Positions 10,989 through 21,706 of a stretch of DNA of 64,000 nt are shown piece after piece. The notes below the pieces were generated by a model. It was not told the origin of the DNA. It searched no databases and was given only the letters and a program-made list of their open reading frames with translations. Origin of the DNA: Adenophora triphylla var. japonica (Eukaryota > Streptophyta > Magnoliopsida > Asterales > Campanulaceae). Numbering within the stretch: the stretch's first letter is position 1; the number at the start of each line of letters is the position of its first letter. Location of the stretch: contig JAFEMH010000742.1 of the NCBI GenBank assembly GCA_022495995.1, forward strand, positions 124,001 through 188,000, read 5' to 3'. A program made the position numbers and the translations under genes.

Positions 10989-12236
10989 ATGGCCGGCAAT
11001 AATGGAGGGGACAACAACGACACAATCCTTTCAAATATGGCTGCTACTCTACAACAATTGGTCGCTGCGAATGCTCCTATGGAAACAGAAAGTGCTCGTC
11101 GTCATACCGAACTTGTGGAGGTGTTGCGAGGTTTGAGGGTTGATGTCAACCAAAGGCAGAGGGCAGATCGTGAAGACGATCTTTGTAGGACACGAGGATT
11201 TTCCCCGTCGTGAGCCGCCGGCCGGAGGACCTAGAGACGATCGGAGGAGAGAAGGTAATCGTCACCAAGAACAATTGCCTAAGATTAAAGCCGATTTACC
11301 ATCTTTTTCTGGTGAGTTAGGTATGATTGAATTTTCGGATTGGTTAGATGAAGTTGAGAAATTTTTTGCTTTGATGAACATTCCTGAGGATAAGAAGGTA
11401 CCGTATGTTGCCTATAAATTGCGTGGTGGTGCCTCTGCATGGTGGAAACAATTGGGTAACCAACTGCGTCGTGAATTCGAGAGAACCAATTACTTTATGG
11501 GCACAGATGAGACAAGGCTTTGCGTCAACGTTTCTTACCTAGAAATTTTGACCATGTTATTTATCGAGAAATTCTTGGAGTGCAAACAGGGACAAAAACT
11601 TGATTCTTGAATATTCCCATGAGTTTCATACTTTGTCGGCTCGTTGTGATATGGGAGAATCGGATGTGCAGCAAAGCCTCGAGATTTATCATTTGGACTT
11701 CGCGCGAATATTAGGGATGTTGTCGAGTTACATACGCATGAATTTTTGGATGATGCTATTGACAGAGCTACAACGGTGGAGAAACGACTTTCTAGACCTC
11801 GTTCTAATTTCGGGAATTTTGGGGGTTCTTATTCGGAAACAAAGGTTTACCACAAGAGAAAACTCAAGCTACGGCTCCAAGGCATCGGAAGAAAAGAGTG
11901 ATGGACCTACTATTAATCCACCAACACAAGCTAGGAGGACTAATCATCCTGCCCCTACTGGCCAACAAAACACTAACCCTTATGCCAAAACTTTTGGTAA
12001 TAAGTGTTTTAAATGTGGTCAAACGGGTCATACTTCTAGTGGCTGCCACCTTCGTAAGAGTACTAACATGGTGGATCATGAGGATGATGTTGGTGTGGAG
12101 GAGGATAATTTTCCGGTGTACTGGGAGGATCCCAATGAGAATGAAGAAGAGAAGGAGAATCATGGGTCGTTCGTGATTAATAGACTTATGCTGACCACTC
12201 CAAAGGAGGAGGAAGATCCGGCGAGGCACATTATCT
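10989..12236 (+). pseudogene. gag: Chromovirus gag, frameshifted
   Basis: It starts with ATG at 10989 (MAGNNGGDNND...). A capsid-like region follows at 11275-11460 (PKIKADLPSFSGELG, WLDEVEKFFALMNIPE, AYKLRGGASAWWKQL), and a CCHC zinc knuckle lies at about 12005-12045 (CFKCGQTGHTSSGC). The reading needs at least two frame changes (near 11160-11210 and 11590-11610), so it is inactive as it stands. The end is approximate because gag runs into the protease. Confidence 0.85.
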
Positions 12237-12556
12237 TCCGCACCAAAGGGAAGATTAAAGATGTTGATATTCAGATAATTGTTGATAGTGGGAGCAGTGA
12301 AAATTTGATAGCTCGAGATTTAGTGAAACAGTTGAAGCTGGAGGTGAAGCCCCATCCTTCCCCTTATTCAGTTGGTTGGATCAACTCCGTCGGAAAAATT
12401 AAGGTACATGAACAATGCCTTGTTCCATTCTCTATCGGTCGTTACAAGGATACTATTTTATGTGATATAATTGATATGACTGCTTGCAATTTATTATTGG
12501 GGAGACCTTGGCAGTTTGACCTTAATGTGGTTCATAAGGGGCGGGATAATTTTTAA
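12237..12556 (+). pseudogene. pol: Aspartic protease domain of the chromovirus
   Basis: The catalytic motif IIVDSGSSENLIA (near 12280) is followed by LLLGRPWQFD (near 12495), as in chromoviral proteases. It is in frame with the zinc-knuckle region upstream. A stop at 12556 and frame changes disconnect it from RT. Confidence 0.85.
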
Positions 12557-12879
12557 GTTTTGTGAAAGATGGGGCACGTTTTAATTTATGCCCTTTAAAA
12601 GTTAAAAATCCTTCATTTTGAAGAAAAAGACACCTATTATCTCTCTTTGTTACGCTAATGAATTGTTGGGGGATATAGTCGAAGCGGGGTGTATTTTTGC
12701 GGTGGTTAAAAAGGATGTTAAGGTGCGGTGAGTTTGGTTCCTACAACTTTGGATTCTTTGTTGAATGAATACGCGGATGTTATGCCAGATGATGCACTGC
12801 GCGGGGTTGCCTCCCTTACGCAATATCCGGCATAATATTGACTTGGTTCCCGTGCATCACTCCCAATCTCCCTCATTTT

Positions 12880-14100
12880 AGAATGAGTCTGCAGAACATG
12901 AAATTTTGAGGGAGCAAGTTGAAGATCTATTGAAAAGGGGTTATATTCAGAAAGTCTCGGTCCTTGTGCGATCCCGCTCTTTTGGTCCCTAAGAAAGATG
13001 GAACATGGCGTATGTGTATTGATAGTCGGGCTATTAATAAGATAAGCTGTGAAGTATCGCTTTCCTATTCACCGTCTTGACGATATGTTAGACATGCTTC
13101 GGGGTGCCAAAGTATTTTCCAAGATCGACCTAAAGAGTGGCTATCATCAAGTTCGTGTTCGCCCGGAGATGAGTGGAAGACGGCTTTCAAAACGAAGGAA
13201 GGCCTGTATGAATGGTTGGTAATGCCTTTTGGTTTGTCTAACGCGCCTAGTACTTTTATGCGTTTGATGAATCAAGTTTTGAAGCCCTTGATGGAAAATT
13301 TTTGGTGGTTTATTTTGATGATATCTTAGTTTTTAGTAAAACGGAGGAAGAGCATGTTGAGCATATTCGAGCTGTTTTGCAAGCCTTGCGTGAGAATGAG
13401 TTGTTTGTCAATCGCAAGAAGAGTAGTTTTATGCTTGATAAATTATTATTCTTGGGATATATTGTCTCTGCAGATGGCATACATGTGGATGAGGATAAGA
13501 TTCGTGCTATTCGAGATTGGCCCACACCTACCACTGTCAGTGAAGTTCGTAGTTTCCATGGCCTTGCCACTTTCTATCGTCGTTTCATCCGTAATTTTAG
13601 CACTATAGTGGCACCGATTACAGAGTGTATGAAGAAAGGAAAGTTTCATTGGGGAGATGAGGCGGATGCTAGCTTCGCTTTGATTAAGGAGAAATTGACA
13701 AATGCTCCTTTGTTGGCTTTACCAGATTTTTTGAAACCTTTTGAGCTTGAGACGGATACTTCTGTGATTGGGATTGGAGCTGTTTTGATGCAAGAAAAAA
13801 GGCCGGTTGCATTTATGAGCCAAAAGTTGGAGGAGTCAAAGAGGAAGTGGACGACTTATGAGTTGGAATTTTACGCTGTGGTTCAAGCTATTAAGCATTG
13901 GGAGCAATATTTACTTCATTATGAGTTCATTCTCCATACTGATCATGAAGCGTTAAAATATATGAACGGACAGAAATCGCTTAATCGAATGCATGCTCGG
14001 TGGGTGGCTTATTTATAACAATTTACTTTTGTCATTCAACACAAAAGTGGCCAAAGTAATAAAGTGACTGATGCTTTGAGTCGGAGGGCTAGTTTGTTGG
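12880..14100 (+). pseudogene. pol: Reverse transcriptase and RNase H of the chromovirus
   Basis: RT begins near 12890 but its N-terminal half is broken by several small indels (12960-13210). From 13302 one frame stays open: the catalytic [10 protein letters not shown] box, [16 protein letters not shown], and [12 protein letters not shown]. RNase H follows ([28 protein letters not shown]). A stop at 14016-14018 interrupts the RNase H/connection region. Confidence 0.9.
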
Positions 14101-14148
14101 TGACTATGAAGAATGTCGTTATTGGGTTTGATTGTTTAAAGGACTTAT

Positions 14149-15612
14149 ATGAGACAGATCCAGATTTTGCAGACGATTGGGCCAAGTGTCGTGATGGTGT
14201 TTCGGTTGGTTTATTTACATTTGCACGATGGGTTTTTGTTTTATAAATCTCGTTTGTGTATCCCACAGGGTTCGGTGCGTGAAAGCCTTGTTTATGAGGT
14301 TCATCGTGCGGGTCATCTTGGGCGTGATAAAACACTTGAGTTAGTTACTAAGAGTTATTATTGGCCGCAAATTCGAAGGGATACTTATAACATTGTGAAG
14401 AAGTGCATGGTTTGTCAGACGAGTAAAGGGCAGTCGCAGAAAACCGGGTTGTATACTCCTTTGCCAGTTCCTGATAGGCCATGGGTCGATATTTCGATGG
14501 ACTTTGTGCTTGGGTTGCCTAGAACTCAACGGTCCAATGATTCTGTTTTCGTTGTGGTTGATCGTTTCTCAAAGATGGCGCATTTCATTCCTTGTCGAAA
14601 GACCGCAGATGCGGCTCATATTGCAGGTTTGTTCTTCAAGGAGATAGTCCGTTTACATGGCGTTCCGAAGACTATTACTTCTGATCGTGATACGAAATTT
14701 CTGAGTCACTTTTGGCTCACTCTTTGGAAGATTTTTGGTACGGGTTTGCAGTTTAGTAGTTCTTTTCATCCGCAAACCGATGGCCAAATCGAGGTGGTCA
14801 ATAGAACTTTGGGAAGTATGGTGAGATGTTTGTGTAGTGATCATCCTAAAAAGTGGGACTTGGTGTTGGCAACTGCTGAATTTGCCTTCAATAGCATGAC
14901 GAATCGGACCACTAAAATGTCTCCTTTTGAAATTGTTTACCAAAGGGCTCCTACTCATACACTTGATTTAGTTCCTCTACCTAGCTTACCGGGGTACAAC
15001 ATTGCTGCGAAGAATATGGCTGAGATGATTGATAATGTTCAGACTGAGGTGAAGAAGAATATTGAGGAGTCCAATGCAAGGTACAAGTTGAATGCGGATA
15101 AACATCGTCGCAAGAAGGTATTTTCTGAGGGTGATATGGTTATGGTTCACTTACGCAAGGAACGTTTTCCCCAAGGCACTTATAGCAAACTTCATCCGAA
15201 AAAAATAGGTCCGTGCAAAATTGTGAAGAAAATTAACGACAATGCCTATGTCGTGGATTTACCGGATGGATGGAACATTTCCCTTACGTTTAATGTTGCG
15301 GATTTGGTTGATTTCTACAACGATGATCCTCTTTATTTTGACACGGATTCGGGGACGAATCCTTTTAAAGTGGGGGAGAATGATGTAGGGAATGCATTGG
15401 CTGTTCATGGCATGGAGGAAGATGAAAGAATGGCGGCATTAGTGACATTCTCTCCAGGCGGCCGCTTCAATTACCACCAGGCGTGCGCCTGGTTTCCTGG
15501 TGATACGGGGGAACTCACGGCTCTTGAGGCGGACGCCCCGTTCTTGCCCATGCGGGCGCTTCACGAGGATCAAACCATGGCCAGCAGATCGGTGTTTGAG
15601 GCGGGCGCCTAG
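14149..15612 (+). CDS. pol: Chromovirus integrase ORF running into the 3' LTR
   Basis: An open frame of 487 codons (no certain native start; it is the 3' part of pol). The zinc-binding region ([11 protein letters not shown]...KKCMVCQ) is near residues 50-85, and the core ([43 protein letters not shown]) supplies the D, D, E residues. A GPY/F-like module ([20 protein letters not shown]) is near residue 350. The last roughly 77 codons lie inside the 3' LTR. The integrase looks intact although the rest of pol is damaged. Confidence 0.85.
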   Translation: MRQIQILQTIGPSVVMVFRLVYLHLHDGFLFYKSRLCIPQGSVRESLVYEVHRAGHLGRDKTLELVTKSYYWPQIRRDTYNIVKKCMVCQTSKGQSQKTGLYTPLPVPDRPWVDISMDFVLGLPRTQRSNDSVFVVVDRFSKMAHFIPCRKTADAAHIAGLFFKEIVRLHGVPKTITSDRDTKFLSHFWLTLWKIFGTGLQFSSSFHPQTDGQIEVVNRTLGSMVRCLCSDHPKKWDLVLATAEFAFNSMTNRTTKMSPFEIVYQRAPTHTLDLVPLPSLPGYNIAAKNMAEMIDNVQTEVKKNIEESNARYKLNADKHRRKKVFSEGDMVMVHLRKERFPQGTYSKLHPKKIGPCKIVKKINDNAYVVDLPDGWNISLTFNVADLVDFYNDDPLYFDTDSGTNPFKVGENDVGNALAVHGMEEDERMAALVTFSPGGRFNYHQACAWFPGDTGELTALEADAPFLPMRALHEDQTMASRSVFEAGA

Positions 15613-15970
15613 GATGTTACCAGGCGGGCGCCTCGCGCTAAGGATTTCAGAATGAAGATTTCGTTTCCTTTTCCAATTCCGTTTTCGTTTCCTTTTCTAA
15701 TTAGGTTTCTCGTTTCCTTTAGGAGTATTTTTAAGTATTATTTTAATTCTATTTTACATAGGATTTCCAGATCTTGGGCCCTATAAATATGTATTTTATT
15801 TGCTGGAACAAACACGGTTTTTATGATTCAATTAAAATTTGCTCTGCAAATTGAGTTCTTGCTTGGAAGTCTTTATTGGCTTATTAAATCCTATTCGTGG
15901 ATTCGAATTAGGTCGGACATTCCACTTTGTTTGTTCGTTAATCTTTGTTGATTCCGCTGCGTTTACATTA
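15381..15970 (+). repeat. 3' LTR of the chromovirus
   Basis: It is preceded by a purine tract (AAAGTGGGGGAGAA, 15367-15380) and nearly identical to the 5' LTR, with a few substitutions and small indels, so insertion was fairly recent. Its first 230 bases continue the pol reading frame. Confidence 0.92.
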
Positions 15971-16071
15971 CAATTGATCAACAAATGACAACGATGAATG
16001 ATGGTGCAATGACTATAAAGCATGATCTTGTCATTGTTCCTGGAAAACTTCGTTCTGATGAAGCAGTTTAA

Positions 16072-17167
16072 GAACTTGAAACAAAATCTGGAAAATCAAG
16101 GCTTTGGATCATATATATATATAGAGAGAGAGAGAGCGAGAGAGATTTAAAAAAAGAGGAAAAGACTCAATTTTGGGGTGAATGATTGGTTGATCTAGTA
16201 TACTTGGGCATTCAATGAAGTTGAAAAATTACAATGGCTGGTTTAGTATCCATCATACACAGGTCCATCTATGCGGAGAAGGGGCTCACAGACAGCAGGG
16301 TTACACCAGAGCTAACCAACATGAAGTTCAGAATTCTATCCAGAAACATCCTTCAGTTAAGTCATTACGTTATTCCGAATTCAATCAGTAATTCTCCCTC
16401 AGTCCCATGACAAGTGTCGCAGTTGACTTGACAATGTTTCTAACGAATGTGTTTTACTTATTTGTACATTGCTTGCACTATGGTAAAATTGCCATGAAAC
16501 ACGTTTTTGAATGAAAAATGGATTTGGTCACGTCCCTATTCTTTGCAAACACCATATCATATCGCATCATAGCTTATTTGATCCCTAATTAAAGTTTGTT
16601 ATATAATATGTTTATGTGCCACAGGGTATCACATTCCCATACCACTCATATTTACTTTAATTTTCATAAATGGGATTCATTTATCGCAGATTAAGTACTC
16701 TTTACAAGATTGTGATCATCTGAAACACACAATGAAGTTCAATTATATCAAACTCACTATTTAAGTGTGTGCTCTGTATGTTTGCGTGTATGTAAATCTA
16801 TAACGTCCTTTCCAGCAGAGATTATTCTAACACATCGCTAATTTCCTTCATAATGATTGAATAAAACAGAAGTAAAAGATGCCTTGTCATGAAATTCTTA
16901 GACATGAACTGGCATGAAATATGTAAATGCTTGATTTTCATGATTCTTTATGTTTCCACTTCAGCGTAAGAAATACCCCTATAATGTTAAATAAATTCCT
17001 TAATAGTGTTTGAGTTATAGTATAATGTTTAGACCTGCATATAAATTCAGAGTGTACGATATCAACATGTATCTGTTCATCTAAATCTTACAAAAACTTA
17101 TTTTCATTGGATTGCGTGGACACACACACACACACCCCACGCATACACGTGGGAGAAGAACGTTAAT
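16072..17167 (+). other. Spacer between tandem WAT1-like loci, with upstream region of the intact gene
   Basis: It contains the presumed 3' UTR of the pseudogene, a TA/GA microsatellite at about 16112-16145 and AT-rich DNA. Close to the start codon of the intact gene are a (CA)n run at 17121-17134 and a G-box CACGTG at 17146-17151, which probably lies in the leader or proximal promoter. No ORF is supported. Confidence 0.55.
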
Positions 17168-17371
17168 ATGTCAAAGGAGTTGTTGTTGCAGCTATGGAAT
17201 AGAGCAAGGCCATATTTGGCTATGATATTTGTGCAATGTGGCTATGCAGTTGGTGGTTTGATTGTGAAGTCTGCTCTAAACAAGGGGATGAGCCATTTCA
17301 CTTTTGCTGTCTATAGAAATGTCATTGCTGCTGTTGTCTTTGCTCCTTTTGCTATTTTCTTTGAAAGGTAA

Positions 17372-17423
<52 letters not shown>

Positions 17424-19415
17424 CTCACACACACACACACATATAAACACATGAAAAGTTTGATGGACTATATGATTACGATTATTGTATAACAGGAAAA
17501 CTAGGCCAAGGATGACCATTTCGATCTTCTTTAAGCTTATGTTGCTGGCCTTATTGGAGTAAGCATATATACACCTCCAAACAATATTTTTACTGGCTTG
17601 AACTTCATAATGTCGCAAATTTCTCTAATCTAATTATCTAAAATAATATATGTACAGGCCCGTGATCGACATGAACTTGTACTTCATGGGGATGAAGTAT
17701 ACAACGGCAACTTTTGCATCATCTATGACCAACATGCTTCCTGCCATAGTATTTGCTATGGCTTGGATCTTTAGGTACTAGTATATTTCTTGATCCACTT
17801 TTGCAAGGATATACTACCTCCGTCCCAAAACGATAGTCTTTTTGATGGTCAACATAATAAGTGAACTTTGATCAAACATTAATGTTAATCTAATCATCCC
17901 AATAAATTGTAAAAATTGTTAATGATAAATTATTTAATGATTTATCAATAGCAGTTTTTAGAATTTCGCTAAGATTAATATTTGGTCAAAGTTCACTTGT
18001 GTCGACCATCAAAAATCAAATGGGACAATCTTTTTGGGACGGAGGGAGTATTAGGCGATGATATGTGTTAAAGACGAATTTAGTAATTTCATAAAAAAAA
18101 AACACTCATTTAGGGACAGTCTAAGTAATATTTGTACGGGCGTGATTGTTTTTTAACAGGCTAGAGAAGGTGAATATCAAGAAATTACATAGCCAAGGAA
18201 AGATATTGGGAACCCTTGTGACAGTAGGCGGAGCTATGATTATGACACTAGTACAAGGACCAAAAATTTCATTGCCATGGACAAATGAAAATAGCCTCCA
18301 ACATAAACATGCGACTGCGCTAAATCCTCATGATCGCATCAAGGGCTCTCTGATGCTCACAGCCGGTATCTTTTGTTGGTCCAGTTTCATGATCCTTCAA
18401 GTATGACATTAAGTTTTCATTCAAAACTAATTTACAAGCATTATAACCTCTGTCCCAGTGTTATGGTTACTTATTTCCTTTTTGGGCATCTCAATGTTAT
18501 GGTTACTAACCCAAAATAGTCGACGAGACTCACTTGTCATACTCACAGTAAAAATCTCCCAACCCTTTTGCTCTTTCCTACTTTTCATACTCACAACACT
18601 TACTTTTTCCTTAATCTCCTCCGCGCATTCAGTTTTAGTAACCATAGCATTGGGACGGAGAAAGTATATACGTATGCTAATGTGTGCTTGTGTGTGTTTT
18701 AAGGCGATCACATTGAAGTCATACCCTGCTGAGCTCTCCCTCAGTTGTTTGATTTGTATGATGGGGGCAGTACAAGGGACTATATTGACCCTTCTTGTTG
18801 AGAAGGGAAATACCTCAATTTGGTCCATACATTGGGATGTTAAATTGGTTGCTACAATTTATTGTGTAAGAAGAAAATGTTCTACTCCAGCTAAATTTTG
18901 AATGGAGCAATGATCTGGGCAATTGACTGTCGCCCCTGATTTTGTGCCTTTAGCATTGCTCAAATTGAACTTAAAAATGATGTGGTGTATGTATTTGGAT
19001 GCAGGGAATAGTGAGTTCCGGGGCTACATATTATTTATCAGGAATGGTAATGAAGGAACGAGGACCGGTTTTTGCCACTGCTTTTAGCCCTCTAAACATG
19101 GTGGTTATCGCAGTTTTGGGTTCCCTGCTTTTAGCAGAGCAATTGGACCTGGGAAGGTATATTTATAAACCCGTTTTTGTACAAATTATGTGACCATATA
19201 GCCAACTAATTTGATTTTGTGTTAGGGTTGTTGGAGCGATTGTGATTGTTGTTGGGTTGTACTTAGTGATATGGGGTAAAAGCAAGGATCAAAGGTCATC
19301 TAAACCCGAGGAAGGTCAAGAAAAGTCAACGGTGAACGATGGCACGGAGACATCAAAGAAGGATGCTGATATTGCTTCTGGAAAAATACCTTCAGATGAT
19401 AATGAAGCTGTTTGA
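17168..19415 (+). CDS. WAT1-related (MtN21-type) EamA-domain transporter, 7 exons, intact
   Basis: Exons 17168-17367, 17496-17558, 17658-17774, 18160-18400, 18704-18865, 19005-19156 and 19226-19415 all have GT-AG borders and join in phase to 1,125 nt (374 aa), a usual family length. The N-terminus MSKELLLQLWNRARPYL leads into the first helix. Family motifs include PVIDMNLYFMGMKYTT (exons 2-3), LGTLVTVGGAMIMTL (exon 4), SLSCLICMMGAVQGT (exon 5) and GPVFATAFSPLNMVV (exon 6). The layout fits two EamA repeats with about ten membrane helices and a hydrophilic C-tail. Relatives move auxin or amino acids across the tonoplast or plasma membrane; the substrate here is not readable. Introns 3 and 4 each hold a MITE. 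Confidence 0.95.
17370..17445. repeat. Compound microsatellite in WAT1 intron 1
   Basis: Successive (CT)n, (TA)n and (CA)n runs fill most of the 128-bp first intron, starting a few bases after its donor site. Confidence 0.95.
17814..18048. mobile_element. Stowaway-like MITE in WAT1 intron 3
   Basis: The left end CTACCTCCGTCCC and right end GGGACGGAGGGAG are inverted and flanked by TA (17812-17813, 18049-18050). The inner arms also pair (GATGGTCAACATAATAAGTG against CACTTGTGTCGACCATC). Confidence 0.9.
18446..18664. mobile_element. Stowaway-like MITE in WAT1 intron 4
   Basis: Left ACCTCTGTCCCAGTGTTATGG pairs with right CCATAGCATTGGGACGGAGAAAG; TA flanks both sides. It lies wholly within the intron and leaves the acceptor at 18703 intact. 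Confidence 0.88.
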
Positions 19416-19515
19416 TGGTTTAGAGCAAACAAAGTTTGCACTCTGGTGGGAAGCTTATTCTATAACATTAACAACAAAAGTTTGGATTGCATAAGAGATG
19501 TTTTAGTACAATTAA

Positions 19516-19729
19516 GGGGTCGTTTGGTAGGCCGATATGATTAGCATGTATTAATAGGGAGGAGGTACCATCTTTTTTGTTAGGATAAATAAGAAGGGGA
19601 TAAGAGGTGTTCAGATGCTTATCTGGGTTGTACTTTGGATAATTACTACGGTTGCATTTAATTTACCAAACATATTTTTATTAGCCTAATAATCATATCC
19701 GATCATTTATCGACCTATCAAACGGCCCC
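19516..19729. mobile_element. PIF/Harbinger (Tourist)-like MITE, TSD TAA
   Basis: Ends are GGGGTCGTTTGGTAGG and, in reverse complement, GGGGCCGTTTGATAGG; TAA flanks both sides (19513-19515, 19730-19732). It lies about 100 bp beyond the WAT1 stop codon, probably in or near the 3' UTR. A 3-bp T-A-rich TSD with G-rich termini fits Tourist-type elements. Confidence 0.85.
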
Positions 19730-19881
19730 TAAGTACATTTCTTGTACCGTATTAGAATTACATTAAAAATATTATTTTATTTAGAAACGCGTTACTTATT
19801 TTTTGGAAGGACCAAAAAAGGGGACTAATGGATGGAATGTGAAGTATAAAATTTTGGCGCCACTCATGCAGGCCACTGCGA

Positions 19882-20000
19882 TGCAAACACGGTCTTCCTA
19901 TTGGTGGGGGACGGCCACGGTATTTCTATTGGTGGGGACGTCTTCCTATTGGTGGGGGACGGCCACGGTCTTCCTATTGGTGGGGACGGCCACTATCTAT
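19882..20000. repeat. GC-rich minisatellite
   Basis: Four copies of a unit based on TTCCTATTGGTGGGGGACGG, alternating with CCACGG, stand in tandem. An 82-codon open frame covers the repeat and simply translates it (repeated SYWWGTATVFLLVG), so it is not called as a gene. Confidence 0.85.
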
Positions 20001-20135
20001 GTAATATTTACGGGATCTACTTTTGTCAAATTAATATCAATGATAAATTAAAAAAAAATGGGAAAATGTAGCAAGATCTTCACCCCATGCTGCAGCGGAA
20101 GTCCGCTGGAGTAGCAGTTTCACTTCTCTGAGGGT

Positions 20136-21190
20136 ATGTTTGGGTACACCAATTTCATAATTTGGAATTTGAATTGGAGCATGAAATTCCAATTTTGCTG
20201 TTTGGATGCTAAAATGAGGGATATAATTGGAATTGAATTATAATTCTAATAGCCCAATTCCATAAAATCAATTTCATAATTAAAGTAAAAAATTACAAAA
20301 CCAATTCGAAACTATCGAAAATTTTTTTGTAGGTCGCTGGTTCCTCGTCTCCATCTTCCCCAAACCCACCTCACATCAACCACCCCTACCCCATCCCCAT
20401 CACCACCCCACCCCACCCCCCAACCCCCTCCCCCGTCGAGTTAAAAAAAATTAATCATTTTAAATTTATTTTTAACAACTCCTCCCCAACTCTACTCACC
20501 ATCCCACGCCACTTTACCCCCCCTCGTCGGGTCAAAAAAATTAATCATTTTAATTTTTTTTTTAACAACTCCTCCCCCAATCCCCTCACCCCCCCCCCCA
20601 CCCGTCGAGTAAAAAAAAATTGATCATTTTAAATTTATTTTTAACAAATCCTCCCCCACTCCACTCTCCACCCCCTGCCACCCTCCCCACCACACCGTCG
20701 GGTAAAAAAAATAATCATTTTTCGAAAAACATTTTGCACTTAAATTTAAAATGATTTTTTTTTTACCGAACGGGGAAACGAGGGTGTAGTGGTGAGTAGC
20801 GTGGGGGTGGGGTGGGGTGGTGAGTGAGACGGGTAAATTTGTAGTCAACTCAATCGAACATTTTTCGAAAAATATTTTTCTTACCAAACAATCAAAAACA
20901 TGTTTATCTTATTTTCTGGAAAACATTTTCATTTTCTGGAAAACATTTTGCAGGAAATTATTTTTTAGAAGATGTTTTACGCTAAACAAACGGAGCCTAA
21001 GTGACAAATTCATTTTCGTTGGACTGCATGAGTATCCAAACAATAGAATTGAAATTGTAAATCAATTCTAATGAAATATAGATTAGCCAAACAATAAAAT
21101 TGAAGCTCTATGAAATTCGAATATGTTGAAATTCAATTCCATAAAATTGTGATTCCAATTCAATTTCAATTATGTGTATCCAAACGAACT
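20136..21190. mobile_element. Possible large inverted-repeat element (hAT/PIF-like)
   Basis: The left end (GTATGTTTGGGTACACC, then AAT-rich AATTTGAATTGG) resembles the reverse complement of the right end (TTCGTTTGGATACACA, then ATTGAAATTGAATTGG). Between them are C-rich tandem stretches (about 20390-20700) and a partial Tourist-like right end (CGCTAAACAAACGGAGCC at 20980-20997). Ends and TSD are not certain. Confidence 0.45.
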
Positions 21191-21289
21191 CGAATAAAAA
21201 TCTTCCTTTCAAGTTTCAACCGGTTAGTCAAAATCAATTCGTGAATTGAAGCAGAGAGGTAGAATAAACCATTTACAATCACAAGTTTA

Positions 21290-21477
21290 GGCTCCGTTTG
21301 TTTTGGGGAAAATGTTTTTCGGAAAACATTTTCCCCATTTTTCGGTGTTTGTTTCGCACCAGAAAATGGGAAAAACTTCATTTTTATCTTATTTTTCGAA
21401 AAACATTTTCATTTTCCGGAAAACATTTTGCCGGAAATCATTTTTCGAAAAATGTCTTACGCTAAACAAACGGAGCC
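21290..21477. mobile_element. PIF/Harbinger (Tourist)-like MITE, TSD TTA
   Basis: The ends GGCTCCGTTTGTTT and AAACAAACGGAGCC are perfect inverted repeats, flanked by TTA at 21287-21289 and 21478-21480. The 188-bp body is itself full of TTTTTCGAAAAACATTTT-type palindromes. Confidence 0.92.
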
Positions 21478-21706
21478 TTATATTCAAGTTCAAAAAAATG
21501 AGTCAATCAAAAGACCAAAACCTGAAATCTCAACTTTGATATCACTCAAACTCCTAAAGAAAGAAATGCATAACACATCTCCAACTTGGTAAAGCAAATA
21601 TACACTTTGCTTGGCAAGTCAATACATATACTAGTACCATGCCACCATTTAGACAATTCAAATCGAACATAATAGTTGTACGGTACAACACTTCAATGCA
21701 ATGTAA

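Larger units (their letters stand above)
10365..15970 (+). mobile_element. Ty3/gypsy chromovirus-type retrotransposon, full structure but coding-defective
   Basis: Two near-identical LTRs (10365-10956, 15381-15970) flank gag-pol in the order gag, protease, RT, RNase H, integrase. The 5-bp duplication CAATT flanks it (10360-10364, 15971-15975). The RT and integrase style ([24 protein letters not shown]) is chromoviral, CRM/Galadriel/Reina-like; no clear chromodomain was read. It inserted in the last exon of the WAT1-like pseudogene. Several frameshifts in gag and RT make it non-autonomous now. Confidence 0.92.
9755..16071 (+). pseudogene. Truncated WAT1/MtN21-like EamA transporter pseudogene, split by a retrotransposon
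   Basis: It is a paralogue of the intact gene at 17168. Exon 5 equivalent: 9755-9907 (AITLKTCPAQLSL..., three codons shorter than its twin). Exon 6: 10013-10164, the same 152-nt length as its twin, reading SSYYVSGVVMK-like residues. Exon 7: from 10258, shifted out of frame before the expected IWGK motif. At 10365 a chromovirus is inserted; the exon resumes after 15975 and ends with a VPGKLRSDEAV-like tail at 16071, matching the IPSDDNEAV tail of the twin. Splice sites of exons 5 and 6 are conserved. Exons 1-4 are missing, so with the frameshift it cannot make a normal transporter. Confidence 0.88.

Noticed and set aside
11864..12229. 121-codon minus-strand ORF
   Set aside because: It is a shadow of the chromovirus gag zinc-knuckle/protease region on the plus strand.
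19803..20051. 82-codon ORF with repeated SYWWGTATVFLLVG as a novel repeat protein
   Set aside because: It only translates a minisatellite, with no recognisable domain and AT-rich ends.
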